Below, one piece after another: positions 53,170 to 62,770 of a stretch of 64,000 nucleotides of DNA (positions are counted from its first letter, which is position 1; every line of letters starts with the position of its first letter). The translations under genes were made by a program, and so were the position numbers. A model generated the notes under the pieces. The model saw nothing but the letters and a program-made list of their open reading frames with translations. It was not told where the DNA came from and searched no databases. Source of the stretch: Streptomyces hilarionis (GTDB lineage Bacteria > Actinomycetota > Actinomycetes > Streptomycetales > Streptomycetaceae); contig NZ_JAHHIT010000041.1 in assembly GCF_024539675.1 (NCBI RefSeq), positions 1-64,000 on the forward strand, written 5' to 3'.

Positions 53170-53664
53170 TCAGGCGTACAGCCTGTCGATGAAGGCCGAC
53201 AGGTTGTCCGTGGCGCGGGCGATCTGCTCCTCCAGGGTGAGGCTCTCCTCGAAGCGGGCCCCCGGCTCCAGCGGCTTCCTGCCGCGCAGGTAGAGCGAGC
53301 AGGCCAGATCCGTGCACATGTACAGGCCGACCGAGTCGCCCTCCCGGCCGGCGGCGCCCGCCTTGCGCGCGGTCATCAGCGAGACGCCGCCACCGGGGTG
53401 GGTGGTCAGGCACAGCGAGCACATGCTGCGGTGCGTGAGCGCGCGCCGCGTGGACGCGAAGCGCAGGGCGACGCCCACCGGGGAGCCGTCGCGTTCGGCG
53501 ACGAGACAGCTGCGGTCGGGTGCGCCGGGATCCCGCCAGCCGAGGAAGTCCAGGTCGGCCCAGGGCAGCCGGTCCAGGTCGCGCGGGACGGTCATCCGCG
53601 CGGCCTCCCCCTTGGAGCAGTTGACGAAGGAGCGGCGCAGGGAACGTTCGTCGAGCGGCTTCAC
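53170..53664 (-). CDS. FBP-domain (FusB-like) zinc-finger protein
   Basis: A 164-residue protein of the FBP/EF-G-binding class: four cysteines, MCSLC (about 82) and MCTDLAC (about 118), make a treble-clef zinc finger, with LDFLGWRDPG and SVGLYMCTDLACSLYLRGRKP between. Related FusB proteins bind elongation factor G and rescue it from fusidic acid; streptomycete homologues are uncharacterised. ATG 53664 follows AGGAGAG. Two perfect inverted repeats lie about 57 bp upstream. Confidence 0.82.
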   Translation of the reverse strand: MKPLDERSLRRSFVNCSKGEAARMTVPRDLDRLPWADLDFLGWRDPGAPDRSCLVAERDGSPVGVALRFASTRRALTHRSMCSLCLTTHPGGGVSLMTARKAGAAGREGDSVGLYMCTDLACSLYLRGRKPLEPGARFEESLTLEEQIARATDNLSAFIDRLYA

Positions 53665-53720
53665 GGGTCTCTCCTGAGGACGGGCGCGTGCGACGTGGGG
53701 ACCGAAGCGATCGGACCCAC

Positions 53721-53755
53721 AACCTAGAGGTCCTAGGTTCTGACCTAGGCTAGGT
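53721..53755. promoter_or_regulatory. Twin CCTAGG-type inverted repeats
   Basis: AACCTAG-aggtc-CTAGGTT (53721-53739) and ACCTAG-g-CTAGGT (53743-53755) are both perfect; their centres are 19 bp apart (about two helical turns). They lie between the divergently positioned starts and stops around the FBP gene and are strong operator candidates. Confidence 0.6.
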
Positions 53756-53796
53756 AGCCGAGTGGCGGGGATCCAGTGGATTTCCGCGAGCGCGGG

Positions 53797-54471
53797 TCAC
53801 TCGTCGCCGGACGGGGCCGGCGGCCAGACGCCTGCCGCCAGCACCCCCAGCGCATAGGCGCGGGCCACCAGTTCGGTCCGGTTCGCCGCGTCCCAGCGGG
53901 AGGACAGCCGCCGCAGGTGGTAGGTCACCCCGTCCGGGGTGAGGCCGGTCTCGCGGGCGGCGCGGGCCGTCGTGGCGCCCCCGGCGAGCAGCGCGAGGAT
54001 GCGCGCCTCCACGGGCGTCACCCGGGCCGGCGCGACGGCCGCCCGCGGGGCGGGCTCGTCGAGGACGCGCAGCATCACCAGCAGCGCGGGCGTGTCCCCG
54101 ACGCTGTCGCTGACCGGGTCCGCCGTCAGCTCGCCGAGCCGCTCCCCGCCCGTGGGGCCCCGCCAGCGCACCGACACCTGGTAGCGCGAGCGGTGCCGCA
54201 GCCGCAGCGCCTCGGCGATCCGCTCCACCTGCACCGACTCCCGCGGCCGGAACAGCTCCAGCACGTCCCGCCCGCGCAGCCGCCCGGGACTCGTGCCGCA
54301 CTGCGCGGCCATCGCCGGATTGGCCAGCAGGACCGCGCCGTGCACGTCGCACACCGCGACCGGCACCGACACCCGGTCGAAGAGCGTCAGCGCGCGGTTG
54401 CGCCACACCACGGCCCCGCCGCGCGCCTCCTCGCCCGGCCCGCCCCTGTCGTCCACGGCCGGGTCATCCAT
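53797..54471 (-). CDS. PAS-LuxR transcriptional regulator
   Basis: A 224-residue regulator with a PAS domain (about 25-135: LFDRVSVPVAVCDVHGAVLLANPAMAAQCGTSPGRLRGRDVLELFRP...) and a C-terminal LuxR-type helix-turn-helix (about 150-205: RVTPVEARILALLAGGATTARAARETGLTPDGVTYHLRRL). PAS-LuxR regulators in Streptomyces control secondary metabolism; the target here is unknown. It overlaps the upstream HD gene by 8 bp, so both belong to one transcript. Confidence 0.88.
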   Translation of the reverse strand: MDDPAVDDRGGPGEEARGGAVVWRNRALTLFDRVSVPVAVCDVHGAVLLANPAMAAQCGTSPGRLRGRDVLELFRPRESVQVERIAEALRLRHRSRYQVSVRWRGPTGGERLGELTADPVSDSVGDTPALLVMLRVLDEPAPRAAVAPARVTPVEARILALLAGGATTARAARETGLTPDGVTYHLRRLSSRWDAANRTELVARAYALGVLAAGVWPPAPSGDE

Positions 54472-55063
54472 GGACGGGGTGTGCCGCCTGCCAGGCCAGC
54501 CGCGGATCCGCCTCCTCGCCGACGGCCGTGAGGAACTCGTCCAGGTCGAGGAACTCCTCCCAGGCCGGCCGCCCGCTCGCCCGGCACAGCTCCGCCACGA
54601 CCAGGTCCTCCAGCTCGGCCACCCGCTTGTTCTTCCACACCTTGTCCGCCAGGCTCACCAGCAGATCCTCCAGCCCGGCGCCCGGGGTCCCCCAGGAGGC
54701 GTGGTTCGCGGCGAACCGGGCGAGGTGCGGGCTCACGCCATGGGCCAGCAGCAGGTCCCGCCCGGCCTCCTCGTGCCGCGAGCCGGGGCCGGACAGCTCC
54801 CCGGGATGCAGGGTCTTGCCGATGTCGTGCGTGGCCGCACCGAACAGCACCGCCCACCGGTCCACGGCCGGCGCCGGATCGCGTCGTCCCACCCGGTCGA
54901 GGAGCCGGGCCGCGACGTCGTGCACGCACCTGAGGTGAGCGACCAGCCGCAGCGGCGCGCCGACCTCGGCCAAAAGCGCCGCCACCTCCTCGGGCAGCGG
55001 ACGCAGCACGGGATCCGAGGTCGCGCCGAGGGCGACCGACGGCACGGTGGGGACGGTGGTCAT
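54464..55063 (-). CDS. HD-domain phosphohydrolase
   Basis: A 199-residue protein with an HD fold: HLRCVHDVAARLLD supplies the first His, ATHDIGKTLHPGE carries the HD doublet, and FAANHASWG and SLADKVWKNKR complete the metal site. It probably hydrolyses a phosphorylated nucleotide or related small molecule. It precedes and overlaps the PAS-LuxR gene by 8 bp, so the enzyme may modulate the regulator's signal; that is inference. Confidence 0.88.
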   Translation of the reverse strand: MTTVPTVPSVALGATSDPVLRPLPEEVAALLAEVGAPLRLVAHLRCVHDVAARLLDRVGRRDPAPAVDRWAVLFGAATHDIGKTLHPGELSGPGSRHEEAGRDLLLAHGVSPHLARFAANHASWGTPGAGLEDLLVSLADKVWKNKRVAELEDLVVAELCRASGRPAWEEFLDLDEFLTAVGEEADPRLAWQAAHPVHG

Positions 55064-55188
55064 CCGGCAAGCCTAATGACCCGCCCGATAACCCCCGCCG
55101 GCCCGCCCCCGCAACCCCTCGCGGGCCTCGGCCACTGCACGAACGTGTAGGGCGACGGCAGGGGACGGCCCCGCGAGTGGATCACGCT

Positions 55189-55200
55189 GTACCGCGGTAC
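55189..55200. promoter_or_regulatory. Perfect 12-bp palindrome upstream of the P450-reductase gene
   Basis: GTACCGCGGTAC lies 38 bp before the start of the fusion gene; TGTAC and GTACA half-sites flank it (55188-55208). Candidate operator. Confidence 0.45.
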
Positions 55201-55237
55201 GCCGTACACCCCCACAGCGAAAGGCAGTTGTCGCGCC

Positions 55238-58200
55238 ATGCCCCCCACCGCGCCGCGCGCCCACCGGGCCGCCGGTTCCGTCCCCGTCGTCGACGTCAGC
55301 GCCACCGGCCCCGGCCGCACCCCCGTCCAGCAGGTCATGCACCTGATGCGCGAACACGGGCCGCTGCTCGTGCGGCGGTTGCACGGCCGCGACACCCTCT
55401 TCGTGGCCGACCCCGACCTCGTCGCCGACCTCGCCGACGAACGGCGGTTCGCCAAGCACGTCGGGCCCGCCCTGGAGAACGTCCGCGAGTTCGCCGCCGA
55501 CGGGCTGTTCACCGCGTACAACGACGAGCCCAACTGGGCGAAGGCGCACGACATCCTGATGCCGGCCTTCGCCCTCGGCTCCCTGCGCGCCTACCACCCC
55601 GTGATGCTGAAGGTGGCCCGTCGGCTCGTCGACGCCTGGGACCGCGCGGCCCGCGACGGCCTGCCGGTGAACGTCCCCGACGACATGACCCGCATGACCC
55701 TCGACACCATCGGACTCGCCGGCTTCGGCTACGACTTCGGCTCCTTCGAACGGGACGAGCCGCACCCCTTCGTCGAGGCCATGGTCCGCTGCCTGGAGTG
55801 GAGCATGACCCGCCCCGCCCGCCTGCCCGGCGAGGACCACTCGGCCGCCGACGCCGCCTTCCGGGCCGACGCGGACCACCTGGCCCGCGTGGTCGACGAC
55901 GTCATCGCCGCGCGCACCGCGGACGGCGGCGCGGACCCGGACGCCGAGGACCTGCTCGGCCTGATGCTCACCGCCGAGCACCCGGCCGACGGCTGCGGCC
56001 TCGACCTCGCCAACATCCGCAACCAGGTCATCACCTTCCTGATCGCGGGCCACGAGACCACCTCCGGCGCGATGTCGTTCGCGCTGTACCACCTGGTCAA
56101 GGACCCCACCGCGCTCAGGCTCGTGCAGCGCGAGGCGGACGCTCTGTGGGGCGACGCCGCCGACCCGGAGCCGACGTACGACGAGGTCGGCCGTCTGACC
56201 TACACCCGGCAGGTGCTCAACGAGGCGCTGCGGCTGTGGCCCACGGCGGCCGCCTTCAGCCGGGCGGCGCGCGAGGACACCCTGCTCGGCGGCCGGGTCC
56301 CGTTGAAGGCGGGGGAGCCCGTGGTCGTCCTCGCGCCGATGCTGCACCGGCAGCCCGTCTGGGGCGACAACCCCGAGCTGTTCGACCCCTCCCGTTTCAC
56401 GCCCGAGGCGCAGGCGGCGCGCCCGGTGCACGCCTTCAAACCCTTCGGCACCGGGGAACGGGCCTGCATCGGACGGCAGTTCGCGCTGCACGAGGCGACC
56501 ATGCTGCTGGCCATGCTGGCCCACCGCTACCGGCCGCAGGACCACGCCGACTACCGCCTCTCGGTGAAGGAGACCCTCACCCTCAAGCCCGACGGCTTCA
56601 CCCTCACGCTCGCGCCGCGCACCGCCGCCGACCGTGTCCACCCCGAACTCCCCGGCGCGGCACGGGCCGAGACCGCGCAGGCCGACACGAGCGCCCTGCC
56701 CGCCCGGGTCCGCCCCGGCTCCGGCGCGCTCTTCCTGCACGGCAGCAACTACGGCACGTGCCGGGAGTTCGCGGCCCGGCTCGCCGAGGAGGCCGCCGCG
56801 ATCGGCTGCGACACCGAGGTGGCCCCGCTGGACGCCTACGCGGGCCGGCTCCCCGCGGACCGCCCGGTGATCGTGGTCGCCGCCTCCTACAACGGCCGCC
56901 CCACCGACGACGCCACCGCCTTCGCCGCCTGGCTCGACGGCGAGCACGACCTCTCCGGCGCGACGTACGCCGTCCTCGGCGTCGGCGACCGCAACTGGGC
57001 CGCGCCACCTACCAGCAGATGCCCCTGCGCATCGACCGGCGGCTCGCCGAGCTCGGCGCCGCCCGCCTCCTCGAGCGCGCCGCCGCCGACGCCTCCGGCG
57101 ACCTGACCGGCGCCGTGGACGAGTTCACCGCCCGGCTGCGCACCGCCCTGCTGGAGCGGTACGGCGACCCGGCCGCCAGGGAACCGGCCGCCGGGCCCGC
57201 GCCCGCCTACGAGGTGCGCACCCTGACCGGCGGTCCGCTGGACGCCCTCGCCGCCCGGCACGGACTGGTCGCGATGCGGGTGGCCGAGGCGCGCGATCTC
57301 ACCGCCCCCGGCCACCCCCGCCGCAAGCGGTTCCTGCGCGTCGCCCTGCCCGAGGGGACCGGCTACCGCACGGCCGACCACCTCACCGTGCTGCCCGCGA
57401 ACGCCCCCGGCCTCGTCACCCGGGTCGCCGCCGCGCTCGGCGTCGACCTCGACGAGGTGCTGGACATCCGCCCGGGCCGCCCGCGACGCGACGCGCTCGC
57501 CGTCGACCGCCCCCTGACCGCGCGTCAGCTCCTGACCCACCACGTCGAGTTGCAGGAGCGGCCGGGCGCGGCCCAGCTCGCCGTGCTGTCCGCCGCCAAC
57601 CCCTGCCCGCCCGAGCGCGCGGCCCTCGCCGCCTTCCCCGAGGACGACCCGCGCACCCTCGTCGAGGTGCTGGAGGCCTTCCCGGCGCTGCGCGGCGCAC
57701 TGGACTGGCCCCGGCTGCTGGAGCTCCTCACCCCGCTGCGCCCCCGGCACTACTCCATCTCCTCCTCGCCGGCCGTCGACCCCCGGCACGCGGACCTGAT
57801 GGTCTCGCTGCTGGAGGCGCCCGCCCGGTCGGGCGACGGCGTCTACCGGGGCACGGGCTCCGGGCATCTGGCGGATCTCGCGCCGGGCGACACCGTGTAC
57901 GCCCGCGTCCAGCCCTGTCGCGCGGCCTTCCGCGTCGACGACCGCACACCCGTGGTCATGGTGGCGGCCGGCACCGGCCTCGCCCCCTTCCGCGGGGCCG
58001 TCGCCGACCGCGGCGCGGCCCTCGCCGCGGGCGGCCGGCTGCGGCCCGCCCTGTGCTACTTCGGCTGCGACGCGCCCGACGCCGACTTCCTGCACGCCGA
58101 CGAGCTGCGGGCCGCCGAGGACGCGGGCGCGGTCGCCCTGCGCCCCGTCTTCAGCGCGGCCCCCGAGAACGGGATGTCGTTCGTCCAGCACCGCATCGCC

Positions 58201-58413
58201 GCCGAGGCCGACGAGGTGTGGGGGCTGCTGGCCGACGGCGCCCGGGTGTACGTGTGCGGCGACGGCTCGCGGATGGCGCCCGGCGTCCGGGACGCGTTCC
58301 GTACCCTGTACCGGGAGCGCACCCCCGGCGCCGACGACGAGGGCGCCCGGGCGTGGCTCGACGAGCTGGTCGCGGACGGCCGTTACGTCGAGGACGTGTA
58401 CGCGGCGGGCTGA
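55238..58413 (+). pseudogene. CYP102-type self-sufficient P450:NADPH-P450 reductase fusion with an internal frameshift
   Basis: Order and size match P450 BM3 (about 1,050 residues): haem domain (residues 1-~460; AGHETTSG, EALRLWPT, FGTGERACIGRQFALHEA with Cys410), FMN domain (LFLHGSNYGTCREFAARL, VGDRNWA), then FAD/NADPH reductase (RPRHYSISSSP, VAAGTGLAPFRGAV, YVCGDGSRMAPGVR). The first frame runs from ATG 55238 to GVGDRNWA (ends 57001); the family sequence continues as ATYQQMPLRIDRRLAELGA in another frame from 57004. Two extra bases, or one missing base, at 57002-57003 break it. Either a recent inactivating mutation or a sequencing error; everything else is intact. The gene would hydroxylate fatty acids without a separate redox partner. 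Confidence 0.85.
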
Positions 58414-58456
58414 CCGCGGAAGCGGCGGGCCGACCGGAGGAAGGGACGGGCTGCAC

Positions 58457-59419
58457 GTGACGGACTCCTGGGCGCGGGCCCGAGGCGTGCTGGAGGCGGC
58501 GGGCATCGCGCCCGACCGCCTCGCCCGGCTGCGCCCCCTGGGCGGCGGCACGTACAACACCGTCGAGGAGCTGGGACTGTCCGACGGCAGCCGCTGTGTG
58601 CTGAAGGTCGAGCCCGACGCGGTGGGGCTGAGCCACGAGAGCCGACTGCTGGTCGGCGAGGCGCAGTTCTGCCGGGGGGCCGCCGAAGCGGGGGTGGCCG
58701 CGCCGCGGGTCCTCGTCCTCGACGGGCCCTGTCTGCTCATGACGATGTGCCCCGGCGACCCGTGGGACGACTCGCTGTCCGCCGCCGAACAGGTCCCGCT
58801 GCGTGCGGAGTTGGGACGTCAGGTGGCACGCCTGCACGAGGTGACCGGCCCGGGGTTCGGCTGTCCGACCGGTGCGCTCGGCCCGCTCGCCCCCGACTGG
58901 CGCACCGCGTTCACGACGATGTTCGACGCCCTCCTCGACGACGCCCGTCGCTACGACCCGCCCCTGCCGCTCCCGGTCGACGAGGTGGCCGCCGTGGTCC
59001 GGACCGCCGGTGACGTCCTCGACGAGGTCGCCGTCGCGCGCCTGGTCCACTTCGACCTGTGGCCGGGCAACGTCCTCGTCGACCGCGCGGGCGGCGCGCC
59101 CCGCCTGGGCGGCCTCATCGACGGCGAGCGCATGTTCTGGGGCGATCCCCTCGCGGACTTCGTCTCCCTGGCCCTGCTCGGGGACATCGGGAAGGACGAG
59201 GCGTTCCTCCAGGGGTACCGCGAGGCCGGCGGACGGGCCGTGTTCGGGGCGTCCGCCCGCGTGCGGCTGGCCCTCTACCGCGCCTACCTGTACCTGATCA
59301 TGCTCACCGAGACCGTCCCGCGGGCGGCCGGCCCCGAACACCTGCGCTGGGTGCGCGAGAAGGTCGCCCCGGAGCTGCTCGCGGCGCTGGCCGAGGTCGC
59401 CGACGCGCGCCTCTCTTAG
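58457..59419 (+). CDS. Aminoglycoside-phosphotransferase-fold kinase
   Basis: A 320-residue APH/choline-kinase-like protein with the glycine-rich opening LGGGTYNTV, the ATP-anchoring SRCVLKVEPD and the catalytic loop LVHFDLWPGNVLVD, then GLIDGERMFWGDPLADF as the DFG-like motif. Family members phosphorylate aminoglycosides, homoserine, macrolides, sugars or choline; the target is unknown. GTG 58457 follows GGAGGAAGG at a long spacing. Lies 43 bp downstream of the P450-reductase gene and could share its transcript. Confidence 0.85.
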   Translation: MTDSWARARGVLEAAGIAPDRLARLRPLGGGTYNTVEELGLSDGSRCVLKVEPDAVGLSHESRLLVGEAQFCRGAAEAGVAAPRVLVLDGPCLLMTMCPGDPWDDSLSAAEQVPLRAELGRQVARLHEVTGPGFGCPTGALGPLAPDWRTAFTTMFDALLDDARRYDPPLPLPVDEVAAVVRTAGDVLDEVAVARLVHFDLWPGNVLVDRAGGAPRLGGLIDGERMFWGDPLADFVSLALLGDIGKDEAFLQGYREAGGRAVFGASARVRLALYRAYLYLIMLTETVPRAAGPEHLRWVREKVAPELLAALAEVADARLS

Positions 59420-59509
59420 CTCACAGCGTGAACTAAGGGTTGGAGAATGTCGCGCACGCCCTCGCGCGGAGGTATGTTGCAGGTCGGGCAGGGCTCGGAG
59501 GGGAGCGAC

Positions 59510-60883
59510 ATGACGGGGCGGAACGGGCGCACGGTACGCGACCTGAGGCGGGCCAACCGCACGGCCGTGCTGCAACGGCTCTACTTCGACGGGCCCCTCA
59601 GCCGCTTCGAGCTCGGACCGGCCACCGGCCTGAGCTCCGGCTCGATCAGCAACGTCGTCGCCGACCTGGTCGCCGACGCACTGGTGGAGGAGGCCGGCAG
59701 CGTCGACTCCGACGGCGGCCGCCCCCGCATCCTGTTGCGGGTGGCCCCCGGCAGCGGCCACATGATCGGCGTGGACGTCGGCGAGACCCGGGTGCGGATC
59801 GAGCTGTTCGACCTCACGCTCACCGAACTCGCCCGCGCCGAAAGGCCGCTGGAACAGCGCCGGTACGAGGTCGACGGGATCGTCGGCCACATCCGCGACG
59901 GCGTCGCCGAGGTGCTCGCGGCGGCCGACGTCGCCCCCGGGCAGCTCCTCGGGGTCGGCATCGGCGTCCCGGGCATCGTGGAGCACACCCCCGAGCGCGG
60001 CGCCGTCGTGCACGGCCAGACCATCGGCTGGGACGCCGTCCCGTTGGAGGCGCTGCTGCGTGAGAGCGCCCTGCTGCCCGAGAGCGTCCCGTACTTCATC
60101 GACAACGGGGCGAAGACCCTGGGCCAGGCCGAGATGTGGTTCGGCGGCGGCCGCGGCGCGCACAGCGCGGTCGTCGTCCTCTTCGGCTCCGGCGTGGGGG
60201 CGTGCCTGGTCACCCCCGAGGTGGAGCACGGCCGGGCCGTCGAATGGGGCCATCTGACGGTACGGGTCCGCGGCCGCCGCTGCCGCTGCGGAGCCCTGGG
60301 CTGCCTGGAGGCCTACGCGGGCGCGGAAGCACTGCTGGAGCGCTGGCGCGAACAGGGCGGCCGGCCGCCCGAGAACGTCGACGAGGAGAGCGCGCTGACC
60401 GCGATGCTCGCCGCCGCCTACCCCCCGGCCGCACCGGACGACGCCCGCAGCGCCGGCGACGCCCGCTCCGCCGGGGCAGGGGAGGGCCCCGGCGACGCGG
60501 AGGCCCTCGGCGGGGGCCGTACGCCGGACCCCGTCGCCCTCGCCGTCCTGGAGGAGACCGCCGAGTACCTGGGCGCCGGCCTCTCCGACCTGATCAACCT
60601 CTTCCAGCCGGAACGGATCCTCATCGGCGGCTGGGCCGGCCTCCAGCTGGGCGCGCGCTTCCTGCCCGCCGTACGCCGCCACGCCACCGCGTACGCGCTG
60701 CGCCACCCGGCCCAGAAGGTCACCGTCGACCTCGGCCGGCTCGGCCCCGACGCGGTCACCGTCGGGGCTGCGATCCTGCCGCTCGCGGACTTCTTCGGCC
60801 GCGGCGGCCGGCGCCCCGAACCCGCCCCCGCGGGCCCGGCGCCCGCCTGGCGCACCGTCCTGGAGGACCGCGCCCCCCGCTGA
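59510..60883 (+). CDS. ROK-family transcriptional regulator
   Basis: A 457-residue ROK (NagC-type) protein. The N-terminal winged helix (about 8-70: TVRDLRRANRTAVLQRLYFDGPLSRFELGPATGLSSGSISNVVADL) is followed by the ROK sugar-binding domain with IGVDVGETRVRIELFDL and the zinc motif CRCGALGCLEA. An insertion of Ala/Gly/Asp-rich sequence (DDARSAGDARSAGAGEGPGDAEALGGG) sits between the halves. It should respond to a sugar. ATG 59510 follows GGAGGGGAG; an earlier ATG at 59474 has a ribosome site too close to it. Confidence 0.9.
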   Translation: MTGRNGRTVRDLRRANRTAVLQRLYFDGPLSRFELGPATGLSSGSISNVVADLVADALVEEAGSVDSDGGRPRILLRVAPGSGHMIGVDVGETRVRIELFDLTLTELARAERPLEQRRYEVDGIVGHIRDGVAEVLAAADVAPGQLLGVGIGVPGIVEHTPERGAVVHGQTIGWDAVPLEALLRESALLPESVPYFIDNGAKTLGQAEMWFGGGRGAHSAVVVLFGSGVGACLVTPEVEHGRAVEWGHLTVRVRGRRCRCGALGCLEAYAGAEALLERWREQGGRPPENVDEESALTAMLAAAYPPAAPDDARSAGDARSAGAGEGPGDAEALGGGRTPDPVALAVLEETAEYLGAGLSDLINLFQPERILIGGWAGLQLGARFLPAVRRHATAYALRHPAQKVTVDLGRLGPDAVTVGAAILPLADFFGRGGRRPEPAPAGPAPAWRTVLEDRAPR

Positions 60884-61056
60884 CCGGCCCACGCGGGCCG
60901 GCCCCGCATCCGACACGCGGGCCGTCCGGCGGTTCGCCCGCCCTGCGACCGGGGTTTCGGCGCACCTGCGGGAGGTACTCGCGACTCGCCCGGGCGAACG
61001 TCGCCCCGGGGACGTCGCCCGCGTCCGGCGCGGTGCGACCGCGAGAGGAGGACGTC

Positions 61057-61293
61057 GTGGCCGAAGACCGTCTCCAAAGCCCCGGCGGGAACGGCGCCCC
61101 CGTCCCGCGCGACCTGCCGGACCAGCAGGCCGACGGCGGCGGCGACCGCTGGGACGCCGCCGAGCCCGAGGAGCCGGGGGAGGCCGCCCCGGACGTCCCC
61201 GACACCGACGAGGCCGGGACGGGCCCCCAGGGTGCCCCTCACGCGCAGAGCGGCCAGTCGGACAGCCCCGAGCCCGAAGAGCCGACCGCCTGA
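61057..61293 (+). CDS. Small acidic hypothetical protein
   Basis: A 78-residue, very acidic, probably disordered protein (VAEDRLQSPGGNG start; runs of Glu-Pro and Asp, AEPEEPGEAAPDVPDTDE). GTG 61057 follows GAGAGGAGG, a strong site, so it is probably real. No domain recognised; Pro/Glu-rich tails like this are common in small Streptomyces proteins of unknown function. Confidence 0.6.
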   Translation: MAEDRLQSPGGNGAPVPRDLPDQQADGGGDRWDAAEPEEPGEAAPDVPDTDEAGTGPQGAPHAQSGQSDSPEPEEPTA

Positions 61294-61566
61294 CCCGAGC
61301 AGGCTCCATGGGCATGGCCGCCCCGGCGGCGCGACGCCGGACGACGAGGAGAACCACCTCGTCGAGAAGCCGGTGACCGGCCTCGGGGTGGTGCAGATGC
61401 GCAACCGGGCCCACGTCCGTCGGCCCGGCCCGGTGGCCGAGACCTGGCGCGAGGGCCGGCGCCCTGCCGCGGACCGCGCCCGTTGCTGACCACGTCGGGC
61501 GCGGGCGGCCGTGGCGTCCGTCCGGCGCGGCGGCCGTCCGGCCCGCGTTCGGCTCGCCTGCGGCCT

Positions 61567-62595
61567 TCAGCTCGCCTTGCGGCCGTGGAGCGGGGCGGTC
61601 GGCGCGCCCGCTCCGGCGCGCAGGCCGCGGAGGAACTCCTCCAGCACCTCGGGGGCCGTGCGCCGGGGACGCCAGCCGAGTTCCACGCGGGCCCGGGTGC
61701 AGTCCATCAGGGGGAGGCGCAGGACGGCGTCGAAGAGGTGGGGCGAAGCGGGGAGCAGACGCAGGTTCCAGGCCGCGGCGACCGCGGTGCGGGCCGCCGC
61801 GCGGGGCAGCCGCACGGGCCGGGCGTCGACCATGCGGCCGAGCAGCCCCGCGTCCACGGCCGGCTCCGCCGCCAGGTTGAACGCGCCCCGAGCCCCGGAG
61901 CGCAGGGCGAGGCGGCAGGCCTCGGCGGCGTCGTCGGTGTGCAGCGCCTGCATGCGCAGGCCCGGCACGTCCGGCAGGAAGGGCAGCAGCCCGGGGCGCA
62001 CGAGCGGGCCGGGCAGGAACCTGCCGCCGAAGATGCGCCGCTGTTCGCTCGCCGACTCCCGCTTGAACAGGAACGCCGGCCGCAGCCGCACCACGCGGGT
62101 CTGCGGACGGTCGCGCTCGAAGGTGTCCAACACCCTTTCCAGGTAGGCCTTCTCCCGGCAGTAGGCGGCGTCCGGCCAGCCGTGCGTGGGCCAGGACTCG
62201 TCCACCGGCCGGTCCTTCGGGCCCGGCGAGTAGGCGCCCACCGAGGACGCGTGCACCAGGACGGGCACCTGTGCGGCGGCCACGGCCTCGAAGACCCGCA
62301 GGCTCCCCAGGACGTTCGTCCGCCAGGTCGTCGCCGGGTCGTGCGTGGGCTGGAACGCCCACGCCAGGTGCACCACCGCGTCGGCATCCCGGAACGCCGC
62401 CGCGAGGTCCGACCGGGGCGAGGCCAGGTCGACGGCCGTCCACTCGGTCCTGGGCGGCGACCAGGCGGGGATCCGCCGCGCCAGCCCGTGGACCGAGGCG
62501 ACGTCCGGATCCTCGGACAGACGACGCACCACACTCGTGCCGACGTTGCCGGTGGCGCCCGTGACCACGATCCTGCTGCCCGCCTCGCTGCTCAC
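61567..62595 (-). CDS. NAD-dependent epimerase/dehydratase (extended SDR)
   Basis: A 342-residue Rossmann protein with VVTGATGNVGTSVVRRL at the N-terminus, DLASPRSDLAAAFRDADAVVHLAW, HASSVGAYSPG and the catalytic Tyr-x-x-x-Lys equivalent AAYCREKAYLE, the extended SDR pattern. The closing part (MDCTRARVELGWRPRRTAPEVLEEFL) is typical of sugar-nucleotide or related epimerases; the substrate is not known. GTG 62595 follows GGAGGA. Confidence 0.88.
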   Translation of the reverse strand: MSSEAGSRIVVTGATGNVGTSVVRRLSEDPDVASVHGLARRIPAWSPPRTEWTAVDLASPRSDLAAAFRDADAVVHLAWAFQPTHDPATTWRTNVLGSLRVFEAVAAAQVPVLVHASSVGAYSPGPKDRPVDESWPTHGWPDAAYCREKAYLERVLDTFERDRPQTRVVRLRPAFLFKRESASEQRRIFGGRFLPGPLVRPGLLPFLPDVPGLRMQALHTDDAAEACRLALRSGARGAFNLAAEPAVDAGLLGRMVDARPVRLPRAAARTAVAAAWNLRLLPASPHLFDAVLRLPLMDCTRARVELGWRPRRTAPEVLEEFLRGLRAGAGAPTAPLHGRKAS

Positions 62596-62770
62596 CGTCG
62601 GCTCCTCCCGGGGTCCTCGGGGAGCCGACCGAGTACCCGGCCCGCGCCGGCCCACGCGGTCCGGGGCCCCGACGCATGACCTCGGGGGTAATCGACGGTC
62701 GCCGGGCGCGCCGCGAGCATGGACGCCGTCACCGAGCACCTGATCGCGCATCCACCGCAGGAGGACGTCC

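Noticed and set aside
61320..61489. Plus-strand stretch with coding-like GC3 (DDEENHLVEKPVTGLGVVQ)
   Set aside because: It has no start codon with a ribosome site in its frame; could be a gene fragment or chance, so it was not annotated.
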